This document shows positions 22,922 to 31,471 of a stretch of 39,595 bases of DNA, in pieces. Below the pieces are notes generated by a model. It was not told where the DNA came from. It worked only from the letters and a program-made list of their open reading frames with translations, and did no database searches. How positions within the stretch are numbered: the stretch's first letter is position 1; every line of letters starts with the position of its first letter. Source of the stretch: JABHQR01 sp043812455 (lineage in GTDB: Archaea > Nanobdellota > Nanobdellia > Woesearchaeales > GW2011-AR9); NCBI GenBank assembly GCA_043812455.1, contig JBDRMB010000019.1:1-39595 (forward strand), written 5' to 3'. Position numbers and translations under genes: made by a program.

Positions 22922-23030
22922 AAATATATTTGTAACTGTGACATAATTACGGTTCAGAACAATTAAAATAACACCGAAAAACATTTAAACATCGTTGACA
23001 TACTATATAAAATTGTGTATTACAATAAAG

Positions 23031-23083
23031 CTCTATAAGCTAGGCTTGTGAATACAAGGCTAAGGCGGGGCGCTGGCGCTTTT
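23031..23083 (+). ncRNA. Candidate small structured RNA
   Basis: A GC-rich stretch (AAGGCTAAGGCGGGGCGCTG from 23056) in an AT-rich gap. TATATAAA at 23003-23010 would start transcription near 23032. CTTGT/ACAAG (23045-23049/23054-23058) forms a 5-bp stem with a 4-nt loop that extends past one mismatch, and the GCGC-rich end runs into TTTTT (23080-23084). It is bordered by the IS481 element on the left and the stop codon of the B12-type radical SAM gene on the right. No known RNA family recognised. Confidence 0.3.
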
Positions 23084-24454
23084 TCACTTCTCACACAAGT
23101 TCAACAAATGTTCTCGGAAGAAATTCATAGAAGAAGGATAATTGTTAATCTGACGCAATTCTACTAAATGCTCTTTCTTAAGTTTTATTACCTCTGCAGA
23201 ACTTAAACCAGAATTAACAGAATAAGAGATCTTAGGATCAAGAACAGTTCTCAATTCTTCTTTAACTTTAACAATACCATACTTAATTGGGTCAGCATAA
23301 ACAGGACTGCCTTTCTGCAATCCAAAGATGGAACTTGAAATTAAATCAATATTCTCTTTGTTTTGTTTTAGGAAATCAACTGTTTCTAAAAATTCTTCTT
23401 TAGTTTCAGTTGGAAAGCCAAACATGATGTAAAGAACGTTCTTGATTCCTATTGACTTGGCATCACTTAATACCTTTTCAATATCTTTTTTGTTAGTACC
23501 CTTTCTCATTAACTTCAAAACTCTGTCACAACCAGACTCTACACCCCAAATGACCATTCGCAAACCTGAATCATATAACTGTTTCAAAGTTGCTCTGTCC
23601 AAATCTATGGTTGGTCGTAATTGACATGTCCAAATCAAATTAAGGGGTTTTATCATTTCAGCAATCTGTAACAAACGTTTCTTAGAAATCATATCATCAA
23701 TAAAGAAAAATTGTTTCTGGCCAGATTTAATTATAGTCTCTTTAACATTCTCTAAAGGAAATTCAGAATATTTTTGATTACCATGATGTGAACAGAAGGC
23801 ACACTGTTGATAATAGCAAGCACTACTGGTTTTTATTGGAATAACTGGCTGGTCAACAAAATATTTCTCTAAAGGCAAAATACTGAAATCCAAATAGTAA
23901 TCGTAATTTAACTTATCTAAATTTAACTTTTTACTTATTAAATATTCTAACAATTCAACTTCATTGTTAGGAACCAAATGGCTCAAAGCACGAATCTTGT
24001 CATTCACTGCCGGACCGCCAACAATAGTTTTGATTCCCAATTCCTTTAATTTCTTCAACAAAGCCAATGAGTAAAATGACTGGCTGGAATATACTAAACT
24101 AAAAGCCACATAATCAGCTTTATGGGAAATAATTTCTTTAACTAAATCATCAATTAATTCAGGATTTTCTCCAAGGACTACTTTTTTGTTATTTTTAGAA
24201 TAAGTTTGTTTAGTCAACTGTAAAAATTCTTTTGCCTTTTTGTCATAATTGGAATTATCATTGTTAAAATCTTTAGCAAATAATTGAAAATACTTCCCGT
24301 ACTCAGCAAACTTCAAAGTATGAAACTTCAAATTCAAATCCAAAACTTCTAAATCCAAACCACTATTATTCCTCAGAAAAGAGTATAGATTGACTAAAGA
24401 ATATGGTGGACTTGCTGGTGTACAAAAAGGTGGATATACTAACAAGATTTTCAT
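23084..24454 (-). CDS. B12-binding-domain radical SAM protein
   Basis: 456 residues. The N-terminal 200 residues form a cobalamin-binding-like Rossmann domain (ILLVYPPF, VVGGPAVND) without the DxHxxG axial His motif. The radical SAM domain uses C213, C218 and C221, a CX4CX2C spacing rather than the common CX3CX2C, then FFFIDDM, WGVESGCDRVLKLMRKG and IMFGFPTETKEEF. Substrates of this group are methylated or rearranged carbon centres, often lipids or natural products; here unknown. The start is set by TATA near 24475-24484 (minus strand) and an AGGGGG just before the ATG. Confidence 0.87.
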   Translation of the reverse strand: MKILLVYPPFCTPASPPYSLVNLYSFLRNNSGLDLEVLDLNLKFHTLKFAEYGKYFQLFAKDFNNDNSNYDKKAKEFLQLTKQTYSKNNKKVVLGENPELIDDLVKEIISHKADYVAFSLVYSSQSFYSLALLKKLKELGIKTIVGGPAVNDKIRALSHLVPNNEVELLEYLISKKLNLDKLNYDYYLDFSILPLEKYFVDQPVIPIKTSSACYYQQCAFCSHHGNQKYSEFPLENVKETIIKSGQKQFFFIDDMISKKRLLQIAEMIKPLNLIWTCQLRPTIDLDRATLKQLYDSGLRMVIWGVESGCDRVLKLMRKGTNKKDIEKVLSDAKSIGIKNVLYIMFGFPTETKEEFLETVDFLKQNKENIDLISSSIFGLQKGSPVYADPIKYGIVKVKEELRTVLDPKISYSVNSGLSSAEVIKLKKEHLVELRQINNYPSSMNFFREHLLNLCEK

Positions 24455-24565
24455 TATCCCCCTAAAATATTGTTACAATATAAACTCTTGTGTAAAAATA
24501 CAAGAAAAAGAAATCAGTTAATTATAAATAGCATTAAATTTTCTTTTAAACTAGAGGTGATACTT

Positions 24566-24868
24566 ATGGCAGCTAAAAAAGCTACTAAAAAACAAAATAA
24601 TGATAATAAACATCCTTCCTGGGAACAAATAGGTAAAACTATTGGTGGTAAGGTTGAAAAAGAATTCAAAAATGGTAATACAAATGAAAAATGTTCATGG
24701 CACAGTTGTTGGACTTCTAAGCATGAAGAACATTGTGGTGGTGGTTTAGGAAGGTTAATTTTTATCGTTGGCTTGTTTCTGTTATTGAACTATGCTGAAA
24801 TATTAACTGGAATTCCATGGTGGATTTATGTCATAACTGGTTTTGGATTTACGTTAATGAAATTTTAA
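24566..24868 (+). CDS. LiaI/DUF5668-like membrane protein with Cys/His domain
   Basis: 100 residues. A Lys-rich start (AAKKATKKQNNDNK), then CSWHSCWTSKHEEHCGGG (three Cys, three His, zinc-finger-like), then two helices (GRLIFIVGLFLLLNY, IPWWIYVITGFGF) of the DUF5668 kind. GAGGTGAT 5 nt before the ATG at 24566 sets the start; the longer reading frame from 24470 crosses the promoter. Third member of the group at 11507 and 17530. Confidence 0.65.
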   Translation: MAAKKATKKQNNDNKHPSWEQIGKTIGGKVEKEFKNGNTNEKCSWHSCWTSKHEEHCGGGLGRLIFIVGLFLLLNYAEILTGIPWWIYVITGFGFTLMKF

Positions 24869-24869
24869 C

Positions 24870-24891
24870 TTTTTTTTATTTTCTTTTTTTT
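24870..24891 (+). terminator. Poly-T terminator
   Basis: Three T-runs (8, 4 and 8 bases with single interruptions) directly after the stop codon. Confidence 0.6.
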
Positions 24892-24941
24892 ACTTATTCT
24901 GGAATAAATTTATATAACTTGAACGAATTAATAAAGTTATA

Positions 24942-26363
24942 ATGAACAACAGAGTTATTTTGATTGTACTTGCTTTGGTAACTACATTAATTCTGATTAG
25001 CTGTAGCCCTGAAGAAATATTTCGGCAACAGTTAGACAAAGCGATGTCTGAAGAAATAATTTATATTACTCATTCACAAGATGGTTTCTCAATACAATAT
25101 CCAGAATGGCCGGAATCTGAAAATAATGATAATACCTTAGAAGTTGGCGTAACGATGGGTTTTTGTACAGTTATCATAAACCAAGAACAGATCAGACAAG
25201 AACAATGGTACGATTCTTTAATTAACTCAGTAGAGGACAATGATGATTATGAATTCATAACTGAAGATAAAGATAATTTTCATGTAAAAACATCTTCACC
25301 ATATCTCAATTTTACTATGCTTTCTGATACTAAAGTTTATGGATGTAATGATAATTCCTATGCTGTTTCAATTGTTTGCATCTCTGAAGCTGACGAAAAA
25401 GCACAGCACGTTCACAATACTGTTTTTAACTCAGCAACTTGTGAAGAAGAAGCGCCAAAAGAACAAACTTATTTTGAATTTGAAGATGATGATTATATTG
25501 TAGAATATCCTGGCTGGACTGAGTTTGAAGATGAAAATAGTGATGATGATGCACGGGTTCTCGCGGTTACGCAAGGTGTTTGTACACTTTTGGTAAACAA
25601 GCATAATGCTTTACCTGAAGATATTATTAATTGGTTAGAACAAGCAATTGAAGAACAAGATGATCATGAATTGTTAAAGTCTTCAAGTGAAAATGATGTC
25701 CTTAGAGATAATTATTACATAAATTATGAACTTCCATATGAAGATTATGTTATAACCACAGAAACCAAATTAACTTACTGCAATTATATGACCTATATTA
25801 CTCAATTCTTGTGTGTTAATGAATTAGTCACAGACGAATTGGAAGAAGTTAGGGAGAAAGCTCTTGATAGTGTGGACTGTATGGGTAAATATGAAATTCC
25901 AACACCAGAAATTATTGAAGAACAAAGGGAGGAGTTAGTTGAAGAAGAACCAGAAGTTATTGAAGAAATTGAAGATGAGATTGTACAAACTGATGTTGGG
26001 GAAGAGTTTGGGATTGATGAAGAGATGGTGGTTTATTTTATCAACAGTAATTCTTTCTTCAAAAAAGTTCTGAAAGATTACCCTAAAATCAATATTGTAT
26101 TTGAAGATGAAGAAAATGATCGTGAATTAGAACTTAAGATAAATATTGGTGATGATGGGAAAATCGAAATTTTGGATGATGGTAAGCATAGTGATCCTGA
26201 CGTTACAATCACTCTACCGTTACGTGACGCTTTGAACATTTTCAGTAATGCTGCTAATATTAATCCAATTACTTTGATCGGCTTTGCGATCAATGTTCAG
26301 ACTGATCCAGCAAGTGTTAAGGATGAAGTTATTCAGAACGTTTTGCAGGGGAAGTATAATTGA
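24942..26363 (+). CDS. Lipoprotein with duplicated domain and SCP2-like C-terminus
   Basis: 473 residues. Lipobox Cys21 (LILISCSP). Two copies of one domain follow: residues about 42-165 (GFSIQYPEWPE, MGFCTVIINQ) and about 176-310 (DYIVEYPGWTE, TQGVCTLLVNK), each with paired Cys. After a Glu-rich linker (about 320-350), the last 120 residues look like a small SCP2/sterol-carrier-type domain (ELKINIGDDGKIEI, DVTITLPLRDALNIF). SCP2 folds bind lipids, so a role in lipid handling at the surface is possible but inferred. TATA TTTATATAAC (24908-24917). Confidence 0.65.
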   Translation: MNNRVILIVLALVTTLILISCSPEEIFRQQLDKAMSEEIIYITHSQDGFSIQYPEWPESENNDNTLEVGVTMGFCTVIINQEQIRQEQWYDSLINSVEDNDDYEFITEDKDNFHVKTSSPYLNFTMLSDTKVYGCNDNSYAVSIVCISEADEKAQHVHNTVFNSATCEEEAPKEQTYFEFEDDDYIVEYPGWTEFEDENSDDDARVLAVTQGVCTLLVNKHNALPEDIINWLEQAIEEQDDHELLKSSSENDVLRDNYYINYELPYEDYVITTETKLTYCNYMTYITQFLCVNELVTDELEEVREKALDSVDCMGKYEIPTPEIIEEQREELVEEEPEVIEEIEDEIVQTDVGEEFGIDEEMVVYFINSNSFFKKVLKDYPKINIVFEDEENDRELELKINIGDDGKIEILDDGKHSDPDVTITLPLRDALNIFSNAANINPITLIGFAINVQTDPASVKDEVIQNVLQGKYN

Positions 26364-26412
26364 TTCATGATAATTTAGTTTTCTATTGTTCTTTTTTTCT
26401 TCTTTTAAATTT

Positions 26413-26449
26413 AGAGTAAAGTTTATAACTAGGGCACAAAGTTTACTCT
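26413..26449 (+). promoter_or_regulatory. Palindrome around the promoter of the mTERF-like gene
   Basis: AGAGTAAA (26413-26420) and TTTACTCT (26442-26449) are perfect complements flanking the TATA element GTTTATAACT (26421-26430). Because the start of transcription should lie near 26452, this is a DNA-level site, perhaps an operator. GAGGCGA (26454-26460) and a tiny reading frame ATG TTA TTG TAA (26468-26479) follow, ending one base before the gene's ATG. Confidence 0.45.
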
Positions 26450-26480
26450 TTTAGAGGCGAATTCTAGATGTTATTGTAAT

Positions 26481-27374
26481 ATGGCAAGTATTGATGATTT
26501 AGTGATGAATGTACAGGAAGCTATTGAAGCTAGGGATTATGATAGAGATTTTTCTGCTCAGATAGCCGAAATTGATGCTGAAAGTAATGGACACAAACAT
26601 AAAGTAAAAAAAGAAGTTCTTGCAAGGTTTGGAATAAAACTTAATGGAGCCTCTTCTTGTGCATCACTCGCGACTCAAGTAGATAATATTCTTTTCTTTA
26701 GTCGTTGGGGTGTTGAAAAGTTTGGAAGAATATATCAAGTTTCGGCAGCAGCATCTCAATATAATATGAAAACATGGATGAAACCGAGGATAAGGGATTT
26801 AATCTCTTATGGAGTTCCTCTTAGCAAAGTTGGTTATGTCCTGGAAAATGCTCCAAGAGTAACTTGTCATGGTGCTGATATTATAATGAGGGAAGATGTG
26901 ACATATTTACTCGAGAGGGTAAAGATTCCTCAAAATAAATTAGGTGAAGTGATTCTAAGAAGACCACAGTTATTAACATTTAGTATTACTAATTTAATGG
27001 AACCTTGTGTACGGCATTTAGAAAGTATTGGTATTCGAGACGATGACTTAACTCATGTAGCTACCGTTTATCCAACAATTATTAGTTCGAATTGCCAAGA
27101 TAATTTAATACCAACCCTCTCTTATCTAATGAATGAATTGGGATTAGGTGTTGGGGATTTAGTACCAAAACCTAATTATGTTGGTTATTCTTTAGAAGGA
27201 AGGATAAAGCCCAGGCACGAATTTTTAAAATCAAGAGGAATAACTGTTGGAGAAGATGTCAGTGTTTACTGCATGATTATGAGAACAGATCCCGTTTTTG
27301 TTGAACGAGTAGCAAAATCAACACTGGAAGAATACCACCAATTTAGGAAAAAATACTTTGCAAGAGCTGCTTAA
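26481..27374 (+). CDS. mTERF-family protein (mitochondrial/chloroplast transcription termination factor repeat)
   Basis: 297 residues, built of about five mTERF helical repeats from about 98 on. The repeat signature is clear: ILRRPQLLTFSI (157-168), LMEPCVRHLESIGI with VATVYPTIISSN (171-204), DNLIPTLSYLMNELG with PNYVGYS (207-237) and the hallmark LEGRIKPRHEFLKSRG (238-253), closed by MIMRTDPVFVERV. In plant and animal mTERFs these repeats make a superhelix that wraps nucleic acid and acts in organelle transcription, splicing or ribosome maturation. No organelle-targeting signal is seen; the N-terminus is acidic. Archaeal genes lie on both sides. It is convergent with the GNAT-like gene (70 nt apart). 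Family call is firm by pattern; function here is open. Confidence 0.85.
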   Translation: MASIDDLVMNVQEAIEARDYDRDFSAQIAEIDAESNGHKHKVKKEVLARFGIKLNGASSCASLATQVDNILFFSRWGVEKFGRIYQVSAAASQYNMKTWMKPRIRDLISYGVPLSKVGYVLENAPRVTCHGADIIMREDVTYLLERVKIPQNKLGEVILRRPQLLTFSITNLMEPCVRHLESIGIRDDDLTHVATVYPTIISSNCQDNLIPTLSYLMNELGLGVGDLVPKPNYVGYSLEGRIKPRHEFLKSRGITVGEDVSVYCMIMRTDPVFVERVAKSTLEEYHQFRKKYFARAA

Positions 27375-27443
27375 GTGTTGTACTATTAATGTGAACAAAT
27401 GTTTCTTAATCATAAAATGCTGCAGACGGCATGATATACATTC

Positions 27444-28049
27444 TTATTCCTCATCCCATGGAATCACAATTTTTTCTAAATCAAAAGGCTCATTCAACTC
27501 TTTAACTCTTTCAACACTCAATCTCGGAACTTCTTTCAATACCCATCTATCTTCTTTTTCAAAACCACATTGTTCTGTTAAATAAGATGCCATTACGTGA
27601 TCATTTCTCGAAGCAACTAAATGTGTATATCCTTCAACAGCAGTCCATAAACTCATAAAATCAACCATGGCCCTCATAAAACCATTACCTTCAGCAAGAG
27701 GAATAACAGCACCATCTCTTAAATAAAATAAATTTCTCTCTTTTCCACCAACAAAACCAGCCCAGCCCATTAAAACCCCAACAAAATTTTGAGAACCTAA
27801 ACCTTGTTCTTCTCTTTTTCTATAAAACTCATTAACTTCATCAGCTTCACCATCAACACAAGAAACAGCAGAGCAAAAAACTGCTTTAACATCTTTTCTT
27901 GACCTAGTATATCTAATAAAAGAACCAATATTTCCAAAAGCATTAGTTTTATTATAGGCCTCTCTAAAAATGCTTGTCACGATAGGTAAATCTGAATCAA
28001 GATTGGCAGTCCAAGTAATTCCTCCTAAATTATAACTTACTTCTAACAT
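27444..28049 (-). CDS. GNAT-like acetyltransferase fold protein
   Basis: 201 residues. The C-terminal half fits a GNAT core: VGVLMGWAGFVG (central strands), LAEGNGFMRAMVDFM in place of the acetyl-CoA loop, and LVASRNDHVMASYLTEQCGFEKEDRWVLKE, the typical late N-x-x-A-x-x-x-Y-x-x-x-G-F segment. The usual Q/R-x-x-G-x-G/A motif is altered (A-E-G-N-G), so CoA binding is uncertain. An AGGAGAGAT 13 nt before the ATG could help translation. The target is unknown. Confidence 0.5.
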   Translation of the reverse strand: MLEVSYNLGGITWTANLDSDLPIVTSIFREAYNKTNAFGNIGSFIRYTRSRKDVKAVFCSAVSCVDGEADEVNEFYRKREEQGLGSQNFVGVLMGWAGFVGGKERNLFYLRDGAVIPLAEGNGFMRAMVDFMSLWTAVEGYTHLVASRNDHVMASYLTEQCGFEKEDRWVLKEVPRLSVERVKELNEPFDLEKIVIPWDEE

Positions 28050-28186
28050 CTTCTAAACTAATATCTCTCCTAGCTAGCTTTACCCATATCTTGTCAAAAT
28101 TATAGCCTCTATTTAAATATTTTTGTAGATAACCACTAAATAGTAGTAATAAACCAAAAGGTTTATAAAGTACAAACACCATTAAA

Positions 28187-29374
28187 ATGGCTATGAAAGA
28201 GATTATAATTCTAGGAGATGTAGAAATGGGAGGTGGAACCCTTACCGACGATTTTGTTAGTGATAAAGCTCTTTCAGAATTGATTTTAGAACTGGCAAAT
28301 AAACCCCACCCAGTAGACATTGTATTCAACGGAGATACCTTTGATTTATTGAAATGTCCTATAATTATTGAAGCTCTAAATAATGAAGGACAGCCTATCC
28401 AAAAAAGAGCATTTCCTAGGCATATTACTGAAGAAATTTCTCTTCAAAAATTGAAGCTGGTACATCAAGCTCATAAACCAGTATTCGGTGCACTTGGAGA
28501 TTATCTCAAGAAATCCAATAAACATGTATTTTTTGTTTTAGGTAATCATGATCATGATTTAATGTTCAAAGGGGTTCAGAAGGAAATTAAGAATATTCTT
28601 TGTGATAAAAATAGAGATATACGAAATCAAGTACATTTCCCTGGATTAAAATATCGGTATGGTCAAGTACTAGCTGAGCATGGGCACCAATATGATTTCC
28701 TGAACCAAGTTGATATTGAACATTGGTATTTAATCTATAAGAACAAAAGAATCTTGAACATTCCATGGGTATCTTTTGGAGTAGTTAGTAAATTTATGGA
28801 AATGAAAGAACAGCACCCATTGATGGAAAGAACTTTTCCTCGTCCTGCTTTATTTTCTAAACATGATAACTTGTTAAGACAAATAACTTTTAAGTCTTCA
28901 TTATACTTGCTTCATAGTTTTGTATATTATCCATTCAGATACAGACATGATCCAACTTATACATTTCCAAGAGAATTGTTAAGAGAGTTCTATCGAAGAT
29001 TAAAAAACGTACATTTTGATGTAGATAAAATTATGGGTAAGTTTCAAAGGAAAAGGAAACGGATGAAACGGAAATTTAAAATTCACATACTAGGACATGT
29101 CCATGATCATTATTTGGAAGAGAAAGATGGCGAAGTTTATATTCATCCAGGTAGTTGGAGAGACGAATATGATCTTGATGAAAATAGTGGTATGTTATTT
29201 CCAAGGACAAAGAAGTATATAAGAATTATTGTCAATGAAGAAAATCCAAGTGACTTAAGTTATGAATTAGTTGTTGTACCAAATCAACGAAAAAGTCTAA
29301 ATTTTGATGCTGTGAGGATGGATGAGCATAGTTTCGTTGAAATGATCAGGAAAGAAGAAGGAAAATTAAATTAG
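28187..29374 (+). CDS. Calcineurin-like metallophosphoesterase (LpxH-like)
   Basis: 395 residues with metal-site motifs in order: GDVEMGGG (D11), NGDTFDLL (D50), GNHDHD (N120, H121, D122), EHGHQYD (H165, H167) and GHVHDH (H304, H306 region). The fold is that of UDP-2,3-diacylglucosamine hydrolase relatives. The first motif normally reads D-x-H; here it is D-V-E, so a metal-binding His is replaced by Glu. A basic insert (RKRKRMKRKFK, about 288-298) precedes the last motif. Substrate unknown. TATA TTATAAAG (28161-28168) is 26 nt before the ATG. Confidence 0.85.
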   Translation: MAMKEIIILGDVEMGGGTLTDDFVSDKALSELILELANKPHPVDIVFNGDTFDLLKCPIIIEALNNEGQPIQKRAFPRHITEEISLQKLKLVHQAHKPVFGALGDYLKKSNKHVFFVLGNHDHDLMFKGVQKEIKNILCDKNRDIRNQVHFPGLKYRYGQVLAEHGHQYDFLNQVDIEHWYLIYKNKRILNIPWVSFGVVSKFMEMKEQHPLMERTFPRPALFSKHDNLLRQITFKSSLYLLHSFVYYPFRYRHDPTYTFPRELLREFYRRLKNVHFDVDKIMGKFQRKRKRMKRKFKIHILGHVHDHYLEEKDGEVYIHPGSWRDEYDLDENSGMLFPRTKKYIRIIVNEENPSDLSYELVVVPNQRKSLNFDAVRMDEHSFVEMIRKEEGKLN

Positions 29375-29410
29375 TTCTCCCAATTAGTGTATTAGATAAG
29401 AATTATTTCT

Positions 29411-31471
29411 TTACTTAAACATATGTCTGTGCAACCAATTACGTTGTTTTGGATTATTACGGTGATCTTTCAACATCTTAACAATCTCTTTTCTGGTAGT
29501 TGCTTTCTTGACTTTCTTAGCTAAAAGTTTATCACCAAGACCTTCTTTTATCCAAAGACTAAACTCGTTGTTTGGTGTAATATAACTTTCAAACTCTTTG
29601 TCAGGCATGTTGTTAATGGAATGTTCTAAAGCAATGGTATCCTTTAAGATATGTCCATCATTTAACCTGAACTGTTTGTCATCAGTAATGTGTGGTCGTT
29701 TCAGAACTCCTCGTTTAGTTAAATCTATTGAGAACCAAGCAAAAGAAATCTTTTGAAGTAAGACTACCAAGATAATCGCTGCAATTAAGTACCACACAAG
29801 TAATAGCAATTGATTACCTAAACCAACGAAACCAGTATTAAACAATATTGACTTTTTCAATAACTCTGATGCTAACATGTAAGGATTGAACATTAACAGT
29901 GTTCTAGCAAGTTCTGGGAAACTTTCTACTGGTAAAATTAAGTTTGAAAAGAAAGCAAACAAACCACCAACAGTAATGAAAGCGATAGTTATTCCTTCTT
30001 GAGTTCCAAACAAATAACCCAGTAAGTAACCAAATAAGATAAATAAAGCAATGCTTATTGCTAGAATCGTCAAAGTGACAGAATAGTTAGCCATAACTGG
30101 AATATCTAATAAGAAATATACTGCAGTAAGTACTACACTAACTTGTACAGCTAAAACAATAAAATTAGTGATAAAACGTGCTACTAAATGTGAAATTTCA
30201 CTAGTTGGAGTACAAAAGTTTCTAAAGAATGCTAAAGATTCTTTTTCCATTACAATTAAGTTACTGGAAAGCATCATCCCAACGAATAAGATTAAAACCA
30301 TCAAATAATATGGGAACATAAATTGTGAACGGTTTGATGCTGAAACAATTTCATTGACAGTAATCTCAAATGGATTCTCTATATCCTGCGCAGAAAGACT
30401 TTGAATGTTTTCTGCTTCTTCTTTGATAACAGCTAAGTTTTGGTCAATGTTATTAATTTCAGTGTTGATAGCCGCAATTTCATCTTCGACTTCTTGTGAA
30501 GCAGTTCTAATTCGTTCTAAAGCTTCGTCACTGGCTTCTAAATTTTCATTAGCATTTTCAATATCTGTTTCAAGTGAAGATAAAACACTTTGTAAGGAAT
30601 TAATTGCTGAAGTTATTTCTGTATTTTTAGTGCTAAGAATATCATCTAAATCTTCACACTCATCTACAAATGGTTGAGCAGAACAATCTCCAATTGCATC
30701 CATAAGATCATCAACTTTAGTGTAAAGAGCAATGTAAGATGTTTCAGCAGTTGATGCATCAGTATCAGCATCATCAATCAAATCAGCGTCAATAGTTTCA
30801 CTATTAACATTTTCTGAACTGATATCTTCAGAATTTTCAGTAATAATTTCGATACCTGGTTTAACTGTGTCTGCTATAGCAGTACTGGAACTTCCTTGCT
30901 TTTCTAAAATTTCTTCAGCACTATTATTCATAGAATTCAAAACATTTAATGTTTTGGATAATGTGATATCTTCAGAAGTTGCATCAATGTTTGAACTTAA
31001 TGCAAAAATGATTGATTCTACAATGTTGATCCGTGACTGGTCAACATAAAATTCTACGCTTTTAGTATTGCTTATAGTTGCTATAGTGGTAGAGTTAGTT
31101 TCGTTTGTGCCGTTAACCGGTTCAGTGATTACTTCTTCGATGGTTACAGTGGGTTCATCCGATTCAAAATTTTCTGGAAAGTTAAGGCACAAATTAATTG
31201 TTGACATTTTAACATCTTCAATACATTGTGCTAGAGAATAATAAGTTATAACCTCATATTGATCAGTTTCTAATTGTTCCACGAAATCTGCACTTAAACC
31301 TTCTTGACCGGCGCCCACTACTCCTACAGAGATGGTGTAATCATCTGTGCCTGAAAATGCCATCATGATAAGAGCAATGATTAGCAATGGACCAATAACT
31401 ACTGCAAAAGCGGATGATTTAGATCTAAACAATAATCTAAAATTCTTGAGTAGTATGGTTAATAGTTTCAT
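29411..31471 (-). CDS. ABC-2 type exporter permease with DUF5752-like C-terminal domain
   Basis: 686 residues. One helix at about 16-42, then a large outer domain (about 43-375) with a coiled coil near 270-360 (heptads in NENLEASDEALERIRTASQE), then five or six helices (about 378-590; ESLAFFRNFCTPTSE is the permease coupling region), and a cytosolic tail (about 590-686) whose RLNDGHILKDTIALEHSI and NEFSLWIKEGLGDKLLAKK match the DUF5752 pattern. It overlaps the ATPase gene by 4 bases (ATGA). The pair probably exports a lipid, polymer or peptide. The fused tail is unusual for ABC-2 permeases. Confidence 0.85.
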   Translation of the reverse strand: MKLLTILLKNFRLLFRSKSSAFAVVIGPLLIIALIMMAFSGTDDYTISVGVVGAGQEGLSADFVEQLETDQYEVITYYSLAQCIEDVKMSTINLCLNFPENFESDEPTVTIEEVITEPVNGTNETNSTTIATISNTKSVEFYVDQSRINIVESIIFALSSNIDATSEDITLSKTLNVLNSMNNSAEEILEKQGSSSTAIADTVKPGIEIITENSEDISSENVNSETIDADLIDDADTDASTAETSYIALYTKVDDLMDAIGDCSAQPFVDECEDLDDILSTKNTEITSAINSLQSVLSSLETDIENANENLEASDEALERIRTASQEVEDEIAAINTEINNIDQNLAVIKEEAENIQSLSAQDIENPFEITVNEIVSASNRSQFMFPYYLMVLILFVGMMLSSNLIVMEKESLAFFRNFCTPTSEISHLVARFITNFIVLAVQVSVVLTAVYFLLDIPVMANYSVTLTILAISIALFILFGYLLGYLFGTQEGITIAFITVGGLFAFFSNLILPVESFPELARTLLMFNPYMLASELLKKSILFNTGFVGLGNQLLLLVWYLIAAIILVVLLQKISFAWFSIDLTKRGVLKRPHITDDKQFRLNDGHILKDTIALEHSINNMPDKEFESYITPNNEFSLWIKEGLGDKLLAKKVKKATTRKEIVKMLKDHRNNPKQRNWLHRHMFK

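Noticed and set aside
22950..22975. GGTTCAGAAC ... ATAACACC, reminiscent of a third MITE arm
   Set aside because: Only a few bases match the MITE left arm, the order is inverted, and no partner arm or target duplication is seen.
24470..24565. Longer N-terminus of the Cys/His membrane protein
   Set aside because: This stretch contains the promoter; GAGGTGAT lies just before the ATG at 24566.
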